Assembly (NCBI RefSeq): GCF_002850745.1
Contig: NZ_PJOK01000088.1
Span: 1 to 36,505 of the forward strand
Source: Nonomuraea indica
GTDB taxonomy: Bacteria; Actinomycetota; Actinomycetes; Streptosporangiales; Streptosporangiaceae
DNA length: 36,505 bases
Direction: 5' to 3'
In this document: piece by piece, positions 16,002-24,304 of the stretch
How the letters are laid out: each line of letters begins with the position of its first letter
Numbering within the stretch: position 1 is the first letter of the stretch
The notes under the pieces: model-generated
Told to the model about the DNA's origin: nothing
Database searches by the model: none
Seen by the model: only the letters and a program-made list of their open reading frames with translations
Position numbers and translations under genes: made by a program

Positions 16002-16391
16002 GTGCGGGCCCTGCGCCGCCGCTTGACCGACGACGAACGAGAGCTCAAGCATTGGCGGGCCGGCTTCACCGCGTTCGCCCAAGCCTGTGGCCACCCCGCC
16101 GTTGAGACCATGGCCGATTTGCTGGCGCTGTGGCAGGACATCGGTCTCCTGACCGCCAACGGCGCCACCGACGACGATCCCCTCTGGAGCCTGCCGGTGC
16201 CGCTACCCTCGCCGTGGCACGTTCTGTATGCCCGCGGCCGTACAGCCCCACCGCATACCTTGGCCGCGGCCCTGGACTTCCTGCTCGACAGTGCCACCAC
16301 GTGGGACCGTGAGTTTTCGCCACGAGAGGTGTTCAATCTCATCGTCACCCCTGACGTCCACGGGAATCGGGCCGTTTCCGTTGTGTACTGA
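16002..16391 (+). CDS. Hypothetical protein, possibly truncated
   Basis: The only start is GTG 16002. The 129-residue product has a helical N-terminal part with ELKHWRAGFTAFAQACGHPAVETMADLLALWQDIGLL, a Pro-rich middle and a C-terminal part with REVFNLIVTPDVHGN. In-frame sequence before the GTG (EHPLV) also looks protein-like but meets a stop at 15963, so the N terminus may be lost. It is tail-to-tail with the NTF2-like gene, with adjacent stops at 16391/16392. No family is confidently recognised. Confidence 0.5.
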   Translation: MRALRRRLTDDERELKHWRAGFTAFAQACGHPAVETMADLLALWQDIGLLTANGATDDDPLWSLPVPLPSPWHVLYARGRTAPPHTLAAALDFLLDSATTWDREFSPREVFNLIVTPDVHGNRAVSVVY

Positions 16392-16814
16392 TCAGATACC
16401 AGTACGCCGCAGAGCGGGCCGGCCGCCTTTCGCCCACGCCCAGGCCGTCAGTCGCCACTCCGCGCCGATCTTGCGAAGCGCCACCGTAAAGACTGAGCCA
16501 GTTTGGGTGACCTGCTCGCCTCGAAGGGTGAACGTCATGCTCGCGGGAGCAACGACATATGCGTACTCGCCGGTGACGTCGACATGCCGTGGTTCATCGA
16601 GAATGATGTGGTACCCGGAGGCCCCCACGTGCTCAGCCTCGGCAAGGACCTCCCTCCACCAATCCTCGCCGGCTGTCGGCCCCTGCCACACATGCGGCGA
16701 CATACCGTCAAGGATCTGCATCGGGTCAGCGCAGGTCGCTGCCATCGCCTTCACGTCACCGCGGTTGAAGGCGGCAACGTATTGGAGCACCGCCGCCATG
16801 GGATCGTTCGACAC
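16392..16814 (-). CDS. NTF2-like (SnoaL/DUF4440-type) protein
   Basis: From GTG 16814 (AGAAGGG upstream) the protein has 140 residues. It fits the cone-shaped NTF2-like fold: VLQYVAAFNRGDVKAMAATCADPMQILDG, HVWQGPTAGEDWWREVLAEAE, YAYVVAPASMTFTLRG and WRLTAWAWAKGG. Such proteins are small enzymes (isomerases, cyclases, dehydratases) or ligand binders. The frame continues upstream to 16943, but those residues are not family-like. No neighbour explains its role. Confidence 0.75.
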   Translation of the reverse strand: MSNDPMAAVLQYVAAFNRGDVKAMAATCADPMQILDGMSPHVWQGPTAGEDWWREVLAEAEHVGASGYHIILDEPRHVDVTGEYAYVVAPASMTFTLRGEQVTQTGSVFTVALRKIGAEWRLTAWAWAKGGRPALRRTGI

Positions 16815-17202
16815 GACAGGTCCCTTCTGTCTGGGAGCTCCTCGCACTCTCTTCATTGAATCCCTCTGTGCACCCTCGCCTGAGGCCGGGATGGGCACCT
16901 GCGGATTGACCGAGCACCAAGGGCATTGTCTGGACGCGACCAACCCCGGTGGACGGATCCGCCAACCACCTCACGCTGATCGTCACCGTCTTCGGCACCG
17001 TCACCCATGCAGTGATCTGAGCCCTGCTTCCGTCACGCGAGCCCATGGACGCGTAGCGGTCAGGGGCCCGGATCGGCCCTCCGCTCCCGAACGTGTCCCC
17101 AGCCGCCGTAGCGGCGTTTGGTTCGGCTGATCCAACAGGGCTGAGGGCAGGGCGAGCGAAAAGTGATTGCCGCTGGTTGCCCGCGTGGATGATCATGGAT
17201 GG
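16815..17202. other. Gene-free divergent spacer
   Basis: These 388 bases separate the NTF2-like gene and the PhyH-family gene. No supported reading frame, tRNA, clear promoter or long inverted repeat was seen. Open frames across it are Arg/Pro-rich and lack domain features. Confidence 0.5.
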
Positions 17203-18135
17203 ATGGACCTTGAGAGCGCGGCGCGGGACTGGCTGGCCGATGGCTTCGTGATCCTCCCGGGGTTCATCCCCGCCGAGGAGTTGGGAGCGGCGGTGAACGA
17301 ATTGGATCTGCTTTTTCCGTCCGCCGAGGGCTTCCATGACGGCACCGACCCGCGCCGCGAACGCTTCATCGGCGACGAGTTCGCCGGGATCGACACCTTC
17401 CCGTTCGCCAGCACCGAGATCAGCCTGCTTGCGGTGAACCATCGCATCCTGGCGCTCGCCCAGGCACTGCTAGATGACAACAGCATCCACCTCTACACGG
17501 CCGAAGCCTGGGCGAAGTACACCGGTGCTTGCGACTACGACCAGGACCTGCACCGCGACTACCTCAACCACACCCTGCTAGTGCCCAGCACCGCTCCGGG
17601 CTGCCGGCAGTTGGAGATGTTCGTCTTTCTGTCCGACGTCCCCGAAGAGCTCGGGCCGCCGCACCTCCTTTCACGCAGGCACACCGCGGACATCCCCGCC
17701 GTCCCGAACTGGTTCCTGCGGCCGGGGCAGGAAAGCGACTGGCGATTCAACGATGACAGCGGCAGCCCCGAGATGTACGGCGCCGAGGTCTCCGGTGCCG
17801 GGCCCGCAGGAACCGTCATCGCTTTCGAAGCCGGCACCTTCCACCGAGGCACCCGACTGACAGCGCCTCGCGGCGCCCGCTACAGCATGCACCTGGGCTT
17901 CCGGCCGTCCAGCCTCTCATGGGGACAACGTGCCGGCTGGGCAGCGCGCGGCTTCGAACGAGAATGGGTCGCGTTCGTCCACCGCGCTACCCCTCGCCAA
18001 CTCCAAGCCTTCGGGTTCCCCCCACCAGGCCATACCTACTGGACGCCGCAGACACTGACCGGCATGGCGCTTCGGTATCCGGAACTCGACCTCACACCCT
18101 GGTCGACCTCCGCTCCCGCACCGCATAGGTCGTGA
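17203..18135 (+). CDS. PhyH-family Fe(II)/2-oxoglutarate dioxygenase
   Basis: The 310-residue protein has the double-stranded beta-helix features of phytanoyl-CoA dioxygenase-like enzymes. It begins DWLADGFVILPGFIPAEEL. The iron ligands are H117 and D119 (DLHRDYLNH) and H214 (AGTFHRGTRLT). The region after H214 (APRGARYSMHLGFRP) supplies the Arg expected to hold 2-oxoglutarate. Family members hydroxylate or halogenate small molecules in secondary metabolism. The neighbours give no pathway, so the substrate is unknown. ATG 17203 is chosen over the upstream frame start at 17167 because the family begins here. Confidence 0.85.
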   Translation: MDLESAARDWLADGFVILPGFIPAEELGAAVNELDLLFPSAEGFHDGTDPRRERFIGDEFAGIDTFPFASTEISLLAVNHRILALAQALLDDNSIHLYTAEAWAKYTGACDYDQDLHRDYLNHTLLVPSTAPGCRQLEMFVFLSDVPEELGPPHLLSRRHTADIPAVPNWFLRPGQESDWRFNDDSGSPEMYGAEVSGAGPAGTVIAFEAGTFHRGTRLTAPRGARYSMHLGFRPSSLSWGQRAGWAARGFEREWVAFVHRATPRQLQAFGFPPPGHTYWTPQTLTGMALRYPELDLTPWSTSAPAPHRS

Positions 18136-18159
18136 TGGCGCTCCGACGCCTTCGCGGGC

Positions 18160-18185
18160 TGTCGGGATTAGGTCTAATCCCGACA
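18160..18185. repeat. 11-bp perfect inverted repeat with 4-base loop
   Basis: TGTCGGGATTA (18160-18170), loop GGTC, then TAATCCCGACA (18175-18185). It sits 25 bases after the PhyH-like gene, without a T-tract, so it may be a terminator or a protein-binding site. Its outer arms GTCGGGA-N10-TCCCGAC are identical in sequence and spacing to the repeat before the resolvase gene at 29028-29051. Confidence 0.65.
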
Positions 18186-18440
18186 CCTCAGCGAAGACCC
18201 CACAGCCCGATCAAGCCCTACTCGGTGCGACTGGGGACACGTTCGGCGAGTGGAGAACCACTTTCCAGGTAGTACTCCCAGATCCACACGGCACAGACCC
18301 ACATCACGGAGACACGAAGAAACTGACGGACTGTTTGTCGTCGGGCTGGGACGCGTGGATCGGCGGAAAGACTCGTGTCGTTCGCACGCCGAAGCTGCCA
18401 TCGAGCCGATATCCCTTTTGAATGGTCTGGTGTCCCAGCC

Positions 18441-19052
18441 GTGGCCTCCTGCCTCTCCCCCTTCCTCGCCGTCGGGCCGGTTGGCCGTTTGGTCGCCGCC
18501 TTCTTCATCGGCGGCGCCATCACCACCGTGGTCGCGTTCGCTCTTGCGTCCGTGGCCTACGGGGCCGACAGAGTGGGGCTCGGCCAGCATCTGTTCGCCG
18601 GCATCAGGGTGATCAGCTCGATCCCCATCGGGGCGGCCATGGCTCTCGCTTTCCTGATCGCTAAGGCCAAAGGGCCCGCTGCACCTATCGCCGCAGCCTT
18701 CGGAGCACTGGTCGCCGAGCGGGTGGGGGTGCTGCTGTGCAGCCCCCTCTGGGGGTGGGGGGACGGCTGGTGGGATTACGGGCCTGCCGCGATCACCGGC
18801 GATGCTCTTGACTTCTCCGACGGTGGGCAAGCCCTCTTTATGCTGGTGAACTGGGTAGCGGTCCTGATCGTGCCCATTACGGCGGGCGTGCTGACCGCGC
18901 TCCTCTCACGGCGGAAGCCGAAGGCACCTCCGACCGTTCCCGCCTGGGCGCCTGCTCCAGTCCCATGGGTCAACCCGAATCCGGCGTTCCCGCCCGCACC
19001 CGGCCCCCGGCAGCCGAGGCAGCCGCCCGCCGGGCCCAGCGTTCCGAATTAA
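18441..19052 (+). CDS. Hypothetical multi-pass membrane protein
   Basis: From GTG 18441 the product has about 203 residues and four hydrophobic helices: FLAVGPVGRLVAAFFIGG, VVAFALASVAYG, AAMALAFLIAKA and VNWVAVLIVPITAGVLTAL. It ends in a Pro-rich tail (about 45 residues, many PxP), typical of actinobacterial membrane proteins with an extended cytosolic or cell-wall-facing tail. GTG 18375 is an alternative start. No family is recognised. It converges on the IS256 remnant. Confidence 0.6.
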   Translation: MASCLSPFLAVGPVGRLVAAFFIGGAITTVVAFALASVAYGADRVGLGQHLFAGIRVISSIPIGAAMALAFLIAKAKGPAAPIAAAFGALVAERVGVLLCSPLWGWGDGWWDYGPAAITGDALDFSDGGQALFMLVNWVAVLIVPITAGVLTALLSRRKPKAPPTVPAWAPAPVPWVNPNPAFPPAPGPRQPRQPPAGPSVPN

Positions 19053-19127
19053 GAGCCTGCTGACGAAGGGATTTGGTGCCGGGGCGCGAGTCAGGAGAGC
19101 GTCGAGGTGTGGTCATCGTTGCGCCGT

Positions 19128-19970
19128 TGAACGGCACGAACTCGCCCCACGCGTCCTCCCACAACTTCACGATCGCCGGATACTTGCCGCCCCAGGTCTC
19201 GGCGAAGTCCATGAACCGCTCGAGTGCGGCCGATTCGGTGGGCGCGGTGTAGACCGGCCGCAGGGCCTTGGCGATGGCGTCCCAGTGCTGGCGGGCGGCG
19301 TAGCGGAACGAGGCGCGCAGCAGGTGAACCACGCAGGTCTGCACGACCGCCCGCGGCCAGACGGTCTGGATGGCCTGCGGTAGCCCTTTGAGGCCGTCGC
19401 AGACCACCGTCAGCGCATCGCCGGTGCCGCGGTTTTTGATCTCGGTGAGCACATGCAGCCAGAACTTGGCGCCCTCGCTGCCGTCGCCGGCCCACAACCC
19501 CAGGATGTCGCGCTCGCCGTCGACGGTGACCGCCATGGCCAGGTAGATGGGCCGGTTGGCGACCTGCCCGTCACGCAGCTTGACGTGCACCGCATCGATG
19601 AAGATCACCGGATAGACGGGATCGAGAGGCCGGTTCTGCCACTCGGCCATCCCGTCGATGACCTTGTCGGTGATGGTGGAGATGGTCTGCTTGGACACCT
19701 CGGCGCCGTAGACCTCGGCCAGATGCGCGGAGATCTCGCCGGTGGTCAGGCCCTTGGCGCCAGCAAGATAACCATCTCGTCCACGCTGGACAGCCGGCGT
19801 TGCCGCTTGCGCACGATCTTCGGCTCGAAGCTGCCGTCGCGATCCCGCGGCACGCTGATCTCCACCGGCACGACATCGGTGAGCACGGTCTTGGCCCGGC
19901 TGCCGTTACGCGAGTTGCCCGCGCCACGACCGGCCGGATCATGCTTGTCGTAACCGAGATGATCGGTCAG
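19128..19970 (-). mobile_element. IS256-family transposase remnant
   Basis: Two frames together give the central part of an IS256 (mutator-type) transposase. LTDHLGYDKHDPAGRGAGNSRNG, then PVEISVPRDRDGSFEPKIVRKRQRR and SSVDEMVI lie in one frame. A single missing base near 19757 shifts to AKGLTTGEISAHLAEVYGAEVSKQ, VIFIDAVHVKLRDGQVANRP (first catalytic Asp), VVCDGLKGLPQAI (second Asp) and HLLRASFRYAARQHW. Similarity stops at EFVPF near 19128, before the last catalytic Glu. The first about 60 residues are missing at 19970. It is thus truncated at both ends, frameshifted and inactive. It abuts the membrane-protein gene at 19967. Confidence 0.85.
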
Positions 19971-20425
19971 CTGACGCGCTCCCGCTGCCGACGCGGGAGG
20001 GCGGCCAGCCCGGCGAGCCAGCCCAGCGCGATCCCCCATAGCAGGCCCGCGATCAGCCCGCCCACAAGATGTCCGGCGTATGCCCCCAGGCTCGCCGAGG
20101 CGACCTGGGACAGCACGACCGCTCGCAACAGGTTCACGACCACCGCCCCCAGCACGAACGCCCCCCACGTGCGCCAGAAGCCACCCCGGGCCCGGGCCAC
20201 CATGACGACCAGCACCAAGGCGAGGACGCCGTCGGCGAGCGTGACGAGCCAGGTCGTCTCTCCCAGCGGCACCACGCGCAGACCCGGCAGCCCGTACGGC
20301 AGGCCGAGCGCGGACGGCACGGCCAGGTAGCCCACCCGGGTGACCAGCGCGCTCCCCCACACTCCAAACGCAAGGACGATCGCGAGCGTGACGATCGCGG
20401 GGAGGCTATTGCGACTAATGCTCAT
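19967..20425 (-). CDS. Hypothetical four-helix membrane protein
   Basis: The 152-residue product begins MSISRNSLPAIVTLAIVLAFGVWG. It has four hydrophobic segments, including TWLVTLADGVLALVLVVMVA, GAFVLGAVVVNLLRAVVLS and AGHLVGGLIAGLLWGIALGWLAG, ending RRQRERVS. The last codons coincide with the edge of the IS256 remnant, so the native C terminus may have been replaced by the insertion. It is divergent from the first GH5 gene with a 66-base gap. No family is recognised. Confidence 0.65.
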   Translation of the reverse strand: MSISRNSLPAIVTLAIVLAFGVWGSALVTRVGYLAVPSALGLPYGLPGLRVVPLGETTWLVTLADGVLALVLVVMVARARGGFWRTWGAFVLGAVVVNLLRAVVLSQVASASLGAYAGHLVGGLIAGLLWGIALGWLAGLAALPRRQRERVS

Positions 20426-20491
20426 GTTCGGCAGGCTAGCCGCGACCGCGATTCTGGCGGAAGACCCCCGTTCCCGGTGACCGGAGTCCAT

Positions 20492-21904
20492 ATGAAGAGT
20501 GCTCGGCTTATCACGGCCGTCGCCGTACTGGCCGTCCTGGCCGGGGGCGGCGTCGCCGCGGCGACCAGACCCACCCCAAAGCCCGTCGCCCGGTTCGTCA
20601 CGGACGATCAGGGCAGGGCGCTGTTCCTGCACGGCTTCAACACGGCCAGCAGCGCCAAGAGCACGCCTGACGGCCTGCCGACGTTCACCGAGGCGGACCT
20701 CGATCGTGAATACCGGGACATGGGGACGAACTTCGTCCGCTTCCTGATCCAGTGGCGCACGCTCGAGCCCACCCCAGGCACCTATGACACGAAATATCTG
20801 GACAAGGTGGCTGAGCGCGTCGCCTGGTACGCCAAGCGTGGCTACCACGTGATGCTGGACATGCACCAGGACCTGTGGGGCAGCGACATCACCCCTGGTA
20901 AAGCGGCGGGCAACGGCGCGCCCGGGTGGGCCACACACCTCGACGGCCTCCCGGTCAGCACCGACCAGCCCACCTGGGAGATGTACTACTTGGAACCCGG
21001 CGTCATACGGGCCTTCGACCACTTCTGGAACACCACAGGTGACCACCCCGAACTGATGGACCACTACGCCAAGGCGTGGAAGGCGGTGGCTGCCAGGTTC
21101 AAGGACGACCCCGCCGTCATCGGCTACGACCTGATGAACGAGCCCTGGGGCGGCTCGATCCAGGGCGCCCAGTTCGAGACCGGCCCGCTGGCGACCCTCT
21201 ACCGCAGGTCGATCGCGGAGATCAGGTCGGTCGACCCCGACAGCTGGATCTTCCTCGAGCCCCAGGCCGTGGGCGTCAACTGGGGCTTGCCGTCGGCCCT
21301 GCCGCACTTCGACGACCCGCGCGACGGCCAACCGCGCATCGGCCTGGCCCCGCACCTCTATCCGCTGCCGCTCGACCTGGGCGATGACTACACGGCCGGT
21401 TCCCGTCGGTGGACCGATCGCACGCTGGGCTGGTGGCGGGACAACACCCTCCGCACCGCCGAACGCGTGGGCGGCCCTGTGGTGCTGGGCGAGTTCGGGC
21501 TGGACATGTCCCGGCCGGGCTCCTCCGACCTGGTCAAGCGGGTTCTCGGGCTCACCGACCAGGTGAACATGGGCCGAGCGTACTGGTCACGTGACCCCGG
21601 CCCCTGGGGCCCCTACGACGACAAGGGGAAGCCGGGGCCGCTGGTCGCTGCGATGGCCAGGCCGTACCCCAGGGCGGTCGGCGGGGTGCCGGTGAGCGTG
21701 GCCTACGACGAGAAGTCCCGCGCGCTGACCTTGGTCTTCGACGCCAACGAGACCGGCCCGACCGAGATCTACCTGCCCGCACGCGACTTCCCCAACGGTG
21801 GGCAGGCCTCCATCGGCGAGGCCACCTGGGACGCCGGCAGGCGCGTCCTCACCGTGAAGACGAAGACGGCCGGCCGCCTCACCCTGACGATCACCCCTGG
21901 ATAG
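20492..21904 (+). CDS. Secreted GH5 glycosidase, endoglycoceramidase-like
   Basis: The 470-residue protein starts with a Sec signal peptide (KSARLITAVAVLAVLAGGGVAAA). A (beta/alpha)8 barrel follows: FVTDDQGRALFLHGFNTAS, MGTNFVRFLIQWRTLEP and HVMLDMHQDLWG lead to YDLMNEPWGG with the acid/base Glu217, and VVLGEFGLDM with the nucleophile Glu334. A C-terminal beta domain follows (VSVAYDEKSRALTLVFDANETGPTEIYLP), as in endoglycoceramidases, which release glycans from glycosphingolipids. GGAG lies 6 bases before ATG 20492. The extracellular location and GH5 class are clear; the lipid-glycan substrate is by family resemblance. Confidence 0.88.
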   Translation: MKSARLITAVAVLAVLAGGGVAAATRPTPKPVARFVTDDQGRALFLHGFNTASSAKSTPDGLPTFTEADLDREYRDMGTNFVRFLIQWRTLEPTPGTYDTKYLDKVAERVAWYAKRGYHVMLDMHQDLWGSDITPGKAAGNGAPGWATHLDGLPVSTDQPTWEMYYLEPGVIRAFDHFWNTTGDHPELMDHYAKAWKAVAARFKDDPAVIGYDLMNEPWGGSIQGAQFETGPLATLYRRSIAEIRSVDPDSWIFLEPQAVGVNWGLPSALPHFDDPRDGQPRIGLAPHLYPLPLDLGDDYTAGSRRWTDRTLGWWRDNTLRTAERVGGPVVLGEFGLDMSRPGSSDLVKRVLGLTDQVNMGRAYWSRDPGPWGPYDDKGKPGPLVAAMARPYPRAVGGVPVSVAYDEKSRALTLVFDANETGPTEIYLPARDFPNGGQASIGEATWDAGRRVLTVKTKTAGRLTLTITPG

Positions 21905-21999
21905 CAGTACGGCTCCGGGCGCCCCCGAGGCCCGGCAGGTTTCCCTCCACTCCCCTATGGCGTCGCGGTTCTCGCGCGCCGACCCCTCGAGGTGACCAC

Positions 22000-23583
22000 T
22001 TGAGAGCGAGAGCAGTACTCGCCGCGCTGACAACGGCGCTCACCGGGCTCGTCATGGTGGATCAGCCCGCCCCTGTCAGCGCAGCTGTCAACGCCGCGTC
22101 GTCCGGGGAACTCCCCGTTTCCTGGTCGGCTCCGCTCAGCACGCGCGGACGCCACATCGTCGACGCCGACGGCAACAGGTTCAAGCTGCAGTCGGCCAAC
22201 TGGCACGGCTCCAGCGGCACCTGGACCGGCAGCGGCGACGACGAGGACCCGGCCAACAACTTCGCGCAGGAAACCGGGCATCGCGCCCCGCTGGGCCTGG
22301 ACCGCTCGCCGATCGACACCCTGATGCTCGACTTCCACTCCCTCGGCATCAACAGCATCCGGCTGCCCTTCTCCAACGAGATGATCAGGGACCGGCGTCC
22401 GATCACCGGGCTGACCGCCAACCCGCGGTTCAACGGCCTCACTCCGCTGCAGGCCTACGACCTGATCGTCGAAACGCTCACCAAGTCGGGGTTCGCCGTC
22501 ATCCTCAACAACCACACCACCACGACCCGCTGGTGCTGCGGCCTGGACGGCAACGAGCGCTGGAACAGCGGCCAGTCCACCGAGACCTTCGTCGACGACT
22601 GGGTCTTCATGGCCGAGCGCTACAAGGACAACAAGCGGGTCGTCGGCGTCGACCTGCGCAACGAGGTCCGCCGGGACACCTGGAACAACCCCAACTGGGG
22701 CTGGGGCGACGGCCACGACTGGGCCGCCGCGGCGCAGGAGGCGGGCGAGCGGATCCAGCTCGAAGCCAACCCCGATCTACTGATCATCATCGAGGGGATC
22801 AACTGGATGGGCATCCCGTCCGACCTCTTCTGGCACGACCGGCCGCACCTCAAACCGGTCAAGGATCTGTCGCACACCTTCCCCGTCTCGCACAAGCTGG
22901 TCTACGCCGTGCACTTCTACGGCTACACCGGCCCGCAGCACACCGGGGCCACCGGCCCGGGCGAGACCCACGACGCGCGTTACCGCGAACTCAGCCGAAC
23001 CGATCTGTTCGCCGAGTACGACAAGGCCGCCGGGTACGTCGCCGACACCCCTGACCGGCACTACACCGCGCCGATCTGGCTCAGCGAGTTCGGCGTCGGC
23101 AAGGAGGCCACCGGCCAGGACAAGACCTGGTTCGCCAACACCGTCGACTGGCTCATCGAGCATGACGCGAACTTCGCCTACTGGCCGATGATCGGTTTCC
23201 AGGAGGACGACAAGGGCAACACCTGGGGCCTGCTGCGCTACTCCACGACCGGCGCCGTCCGCAAGGTCTTCGACGCCGACGACTGGCGCGGCCCGCTCTG
23301 GAAACGGCTGATCGCCGCGAAGGGCTCGGCCGGGCAGGTCGCCCCGGTGCGCACCTGGTCGCAGCTACGCGCCAAGCACAGAGACCACATCGCCTCCATC
23401 CGGCTACGCGCGGCGGGAGACTGGGACCACGGGAATCGCAAAGCCGTCTGCCCGGACGACCAGCGGCTGGTCGGGATCACCCACTTCGACCACTATGCGC
23501 TCTGCACGGACGCCGGGGCGGCGAACCTGTGGCAGTCCGGGCCCACGACCAAGGTCACCTCCGAGAACGTCACCGAAGACTGA
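22000..23583 (+). CDS. Secreted GH5-type (cellulase-like) glycosidase
   Basis: TTG at 22000 with GAGGTG just upstream begins a signal peptide (RARAVLAALTTALTGLVMVDQPAPVSAA). The catalytic barrel reads LQSANWHGSSGTW, LGINSIRLPFSNEM and VILNNHTTTTRWCCG, then VDLRNEVRRD with the acid/base Glu, VYAVHFYGYTGPQ and IWLSEFGVGK with the nucleophile Glu. Thus the enzyme domain is complete before the stop at 23581. After the barrel, RTWSQLRAKHRDHIASIRLRAAGDWDHG begins a C-terminal module that continues in frame past this TGA. It likely hydrolyses beta-glucan or a related polysaccharide outside the cell. Confidence 0.85.
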   Translation: MRARAVLAALTTALTGLVMVDQPAPVSAAVNAASSGELPVSWSAPLSTRGRHIVDADGNRFKLQSANWHGSSGTWTGSGDDEDPANNFAQETGHRAPLGLDRSPIDTLMLDFHSLGINSIRLPFSNEMIRDRRPITGLTANPRFNGLTPLQAYDLIVETLTKSGFAVILNNHTTTTRWCCGLDGNERWNSGQSTETFVDDWVFMAERYKDNKRVVGVDLRNEVRRDTWNNPNWGWGDGHDWAAAAQEAGERIQLEANPDLLIIIEGINWMGIPSDLFWHDRPHLKPVKDLSHTFPVSHKLVYAVHFYGYTGPQHTGATGPGETHDARYRELSRTDLFAEYDKAAGYVADTPDRHYTAPIWLSEFGVGKEATGQDKTWFANTVDWLIEHDANFAYWPMIGFQEDDKGNTWGLLRYSTTGAVRKVFDADDWRGPLWKRLIAAKGSAGQVAPVRTWSQLRAKHRDHIASIRLRAAGDWDHGNRKAVCPDDQRLVGITHFDHYALCTDAGAANLWQSGPTTKVTSENVTED

Positions 23584-23886
23584 GCCAACGGGTTCACCAA
23601 GTACCAGTGCCCGACCGGCCAATTCATGATCGGCTACGCGCTGAGCGGCAACGCGGTGTCCTCGGTCCTGTGCGCGCCCGCCCGCCTGCCGGTCGCCGGG
23701 ACGGGACGTACCGTGTGGGACGACCGCTACGACAACCGGCCCCCATCAGGCGAGGGCGGTGACTGGGCCATCGGCAACACCAAGGCGCAGTGCGAGTCCG
23801 ACGAGTACGCCGCCGGCATCGCGTTCTCGTACCGCAGCGGCCGCAGCGGGACACCGGACGCCCTGTACTGCCGCAAGCTGCCCTGA
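23584..23886 (+). pseudogene. In-frame continuation of the GH5 protein behind a TGA
   Basis: The frame of the upstream GH5 gene carries on for 100 codons after the TGA at 23581-23583: ANGFTKYQCPTGQFMIGYALSG, then TVWDDRYDNRPPSGEGGDW, KAQCESDEYAAGIAFSYRSGR and LYCRKLP. Several cysteines and repeated glycine/aspartate motifs resemble the module just before the stop. A Trp codon TGG changed to TGA would explain the break. A separate start is unlikely. Loss of this module may affect substrate attachment only. Confidence 0.65.
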
Positions 23887-23985
23887 GAGGGCGTCTTGTC
23901 GCACAGCGCTGGCGATCTGCCCGATGCGCGGTGGGGCGCGCCGGTCAGGGCTGGGGCCACGACATCCTCGACCAGCCCCCGCCAC

Positions 23986-24015
23986 TTGACACGACGAACA
24001 GATCACAAATAGCGT
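23986..24015 (+). promoter_or_regulatory. Probable housekeeping promoter upstream of the alcohol dehydrogenase
   Basis: TTGACA (23986-23991) is a perfect -35 box. TAGCGT (24010-24015) is an acceptable actinobacterial -10 box 18 bases later. Transcription would start near 24022 and run at once into the terminator-like hairpin at 24031. It lies in the 418-base gap between the GH5 gene and the dehydrogenase. Confidence 0.55.
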
Positions 24016-24030
24016 CCCGTCAATCGGCAG

Positions 24031-24075
24031 GCACAGACGAAGACATCCCTGTCAGTGGTCTTCGTCTGTGCTTTT
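24031..24075 (+). terminator. 14-bp hairpin followed by TTTT, terminator or attenuator
   Basis: GCACAGACGAAGAC (24031-24044) pairs perfectly with 24058-24071 across a 13-base loop. TTTT follows at once. This is the clearest intrinsic-terminator structure in the window. Because a promoter lies only about 10 bases upstream, it may attenuate the dehydrogenase transcript or end a very short RNA. No convincing gene lies between it and 24305. Confidence 0.65.
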
Positions 24076-24304
24076 CGTCGTTTCTGGACCGCTGGCACGG
24101 GACCTCCCCCGAAAGGCGGCTGAGCATGTACGACAGTTCCGCTGACACGAGAAGACCCGTCGTCGGCGACGGGCACGCCCGCCTGGGGCGTGCTGCTGCG
24201 CCTGCTCGGGTCGCCCGGGCTGAGCGCCGGCACCTTCTCCCTGAGGCGCGTCCCCGGCACAGACGCGCGAAGACCACCTTGGCAGCCTCTGGAGAGGTGA
24301 CGTG

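Noticed and set aside
23581..23583. TGA read as selenocysteine in the GH5 gene
   Set aside because: The context suggests Trp, the enzyme family has no Sec, and no SECIS-like hairpin was seen directly after it.
24127..24300. Possible short gene starting MYDSSADTRRP before the dehydrogenase
   Set aside because: The frame loses protein character after about 20 codons, and a second frame (TPAWGVLLRLLGSPGLSAG) has no start. It may be a remnant but is not supportable.
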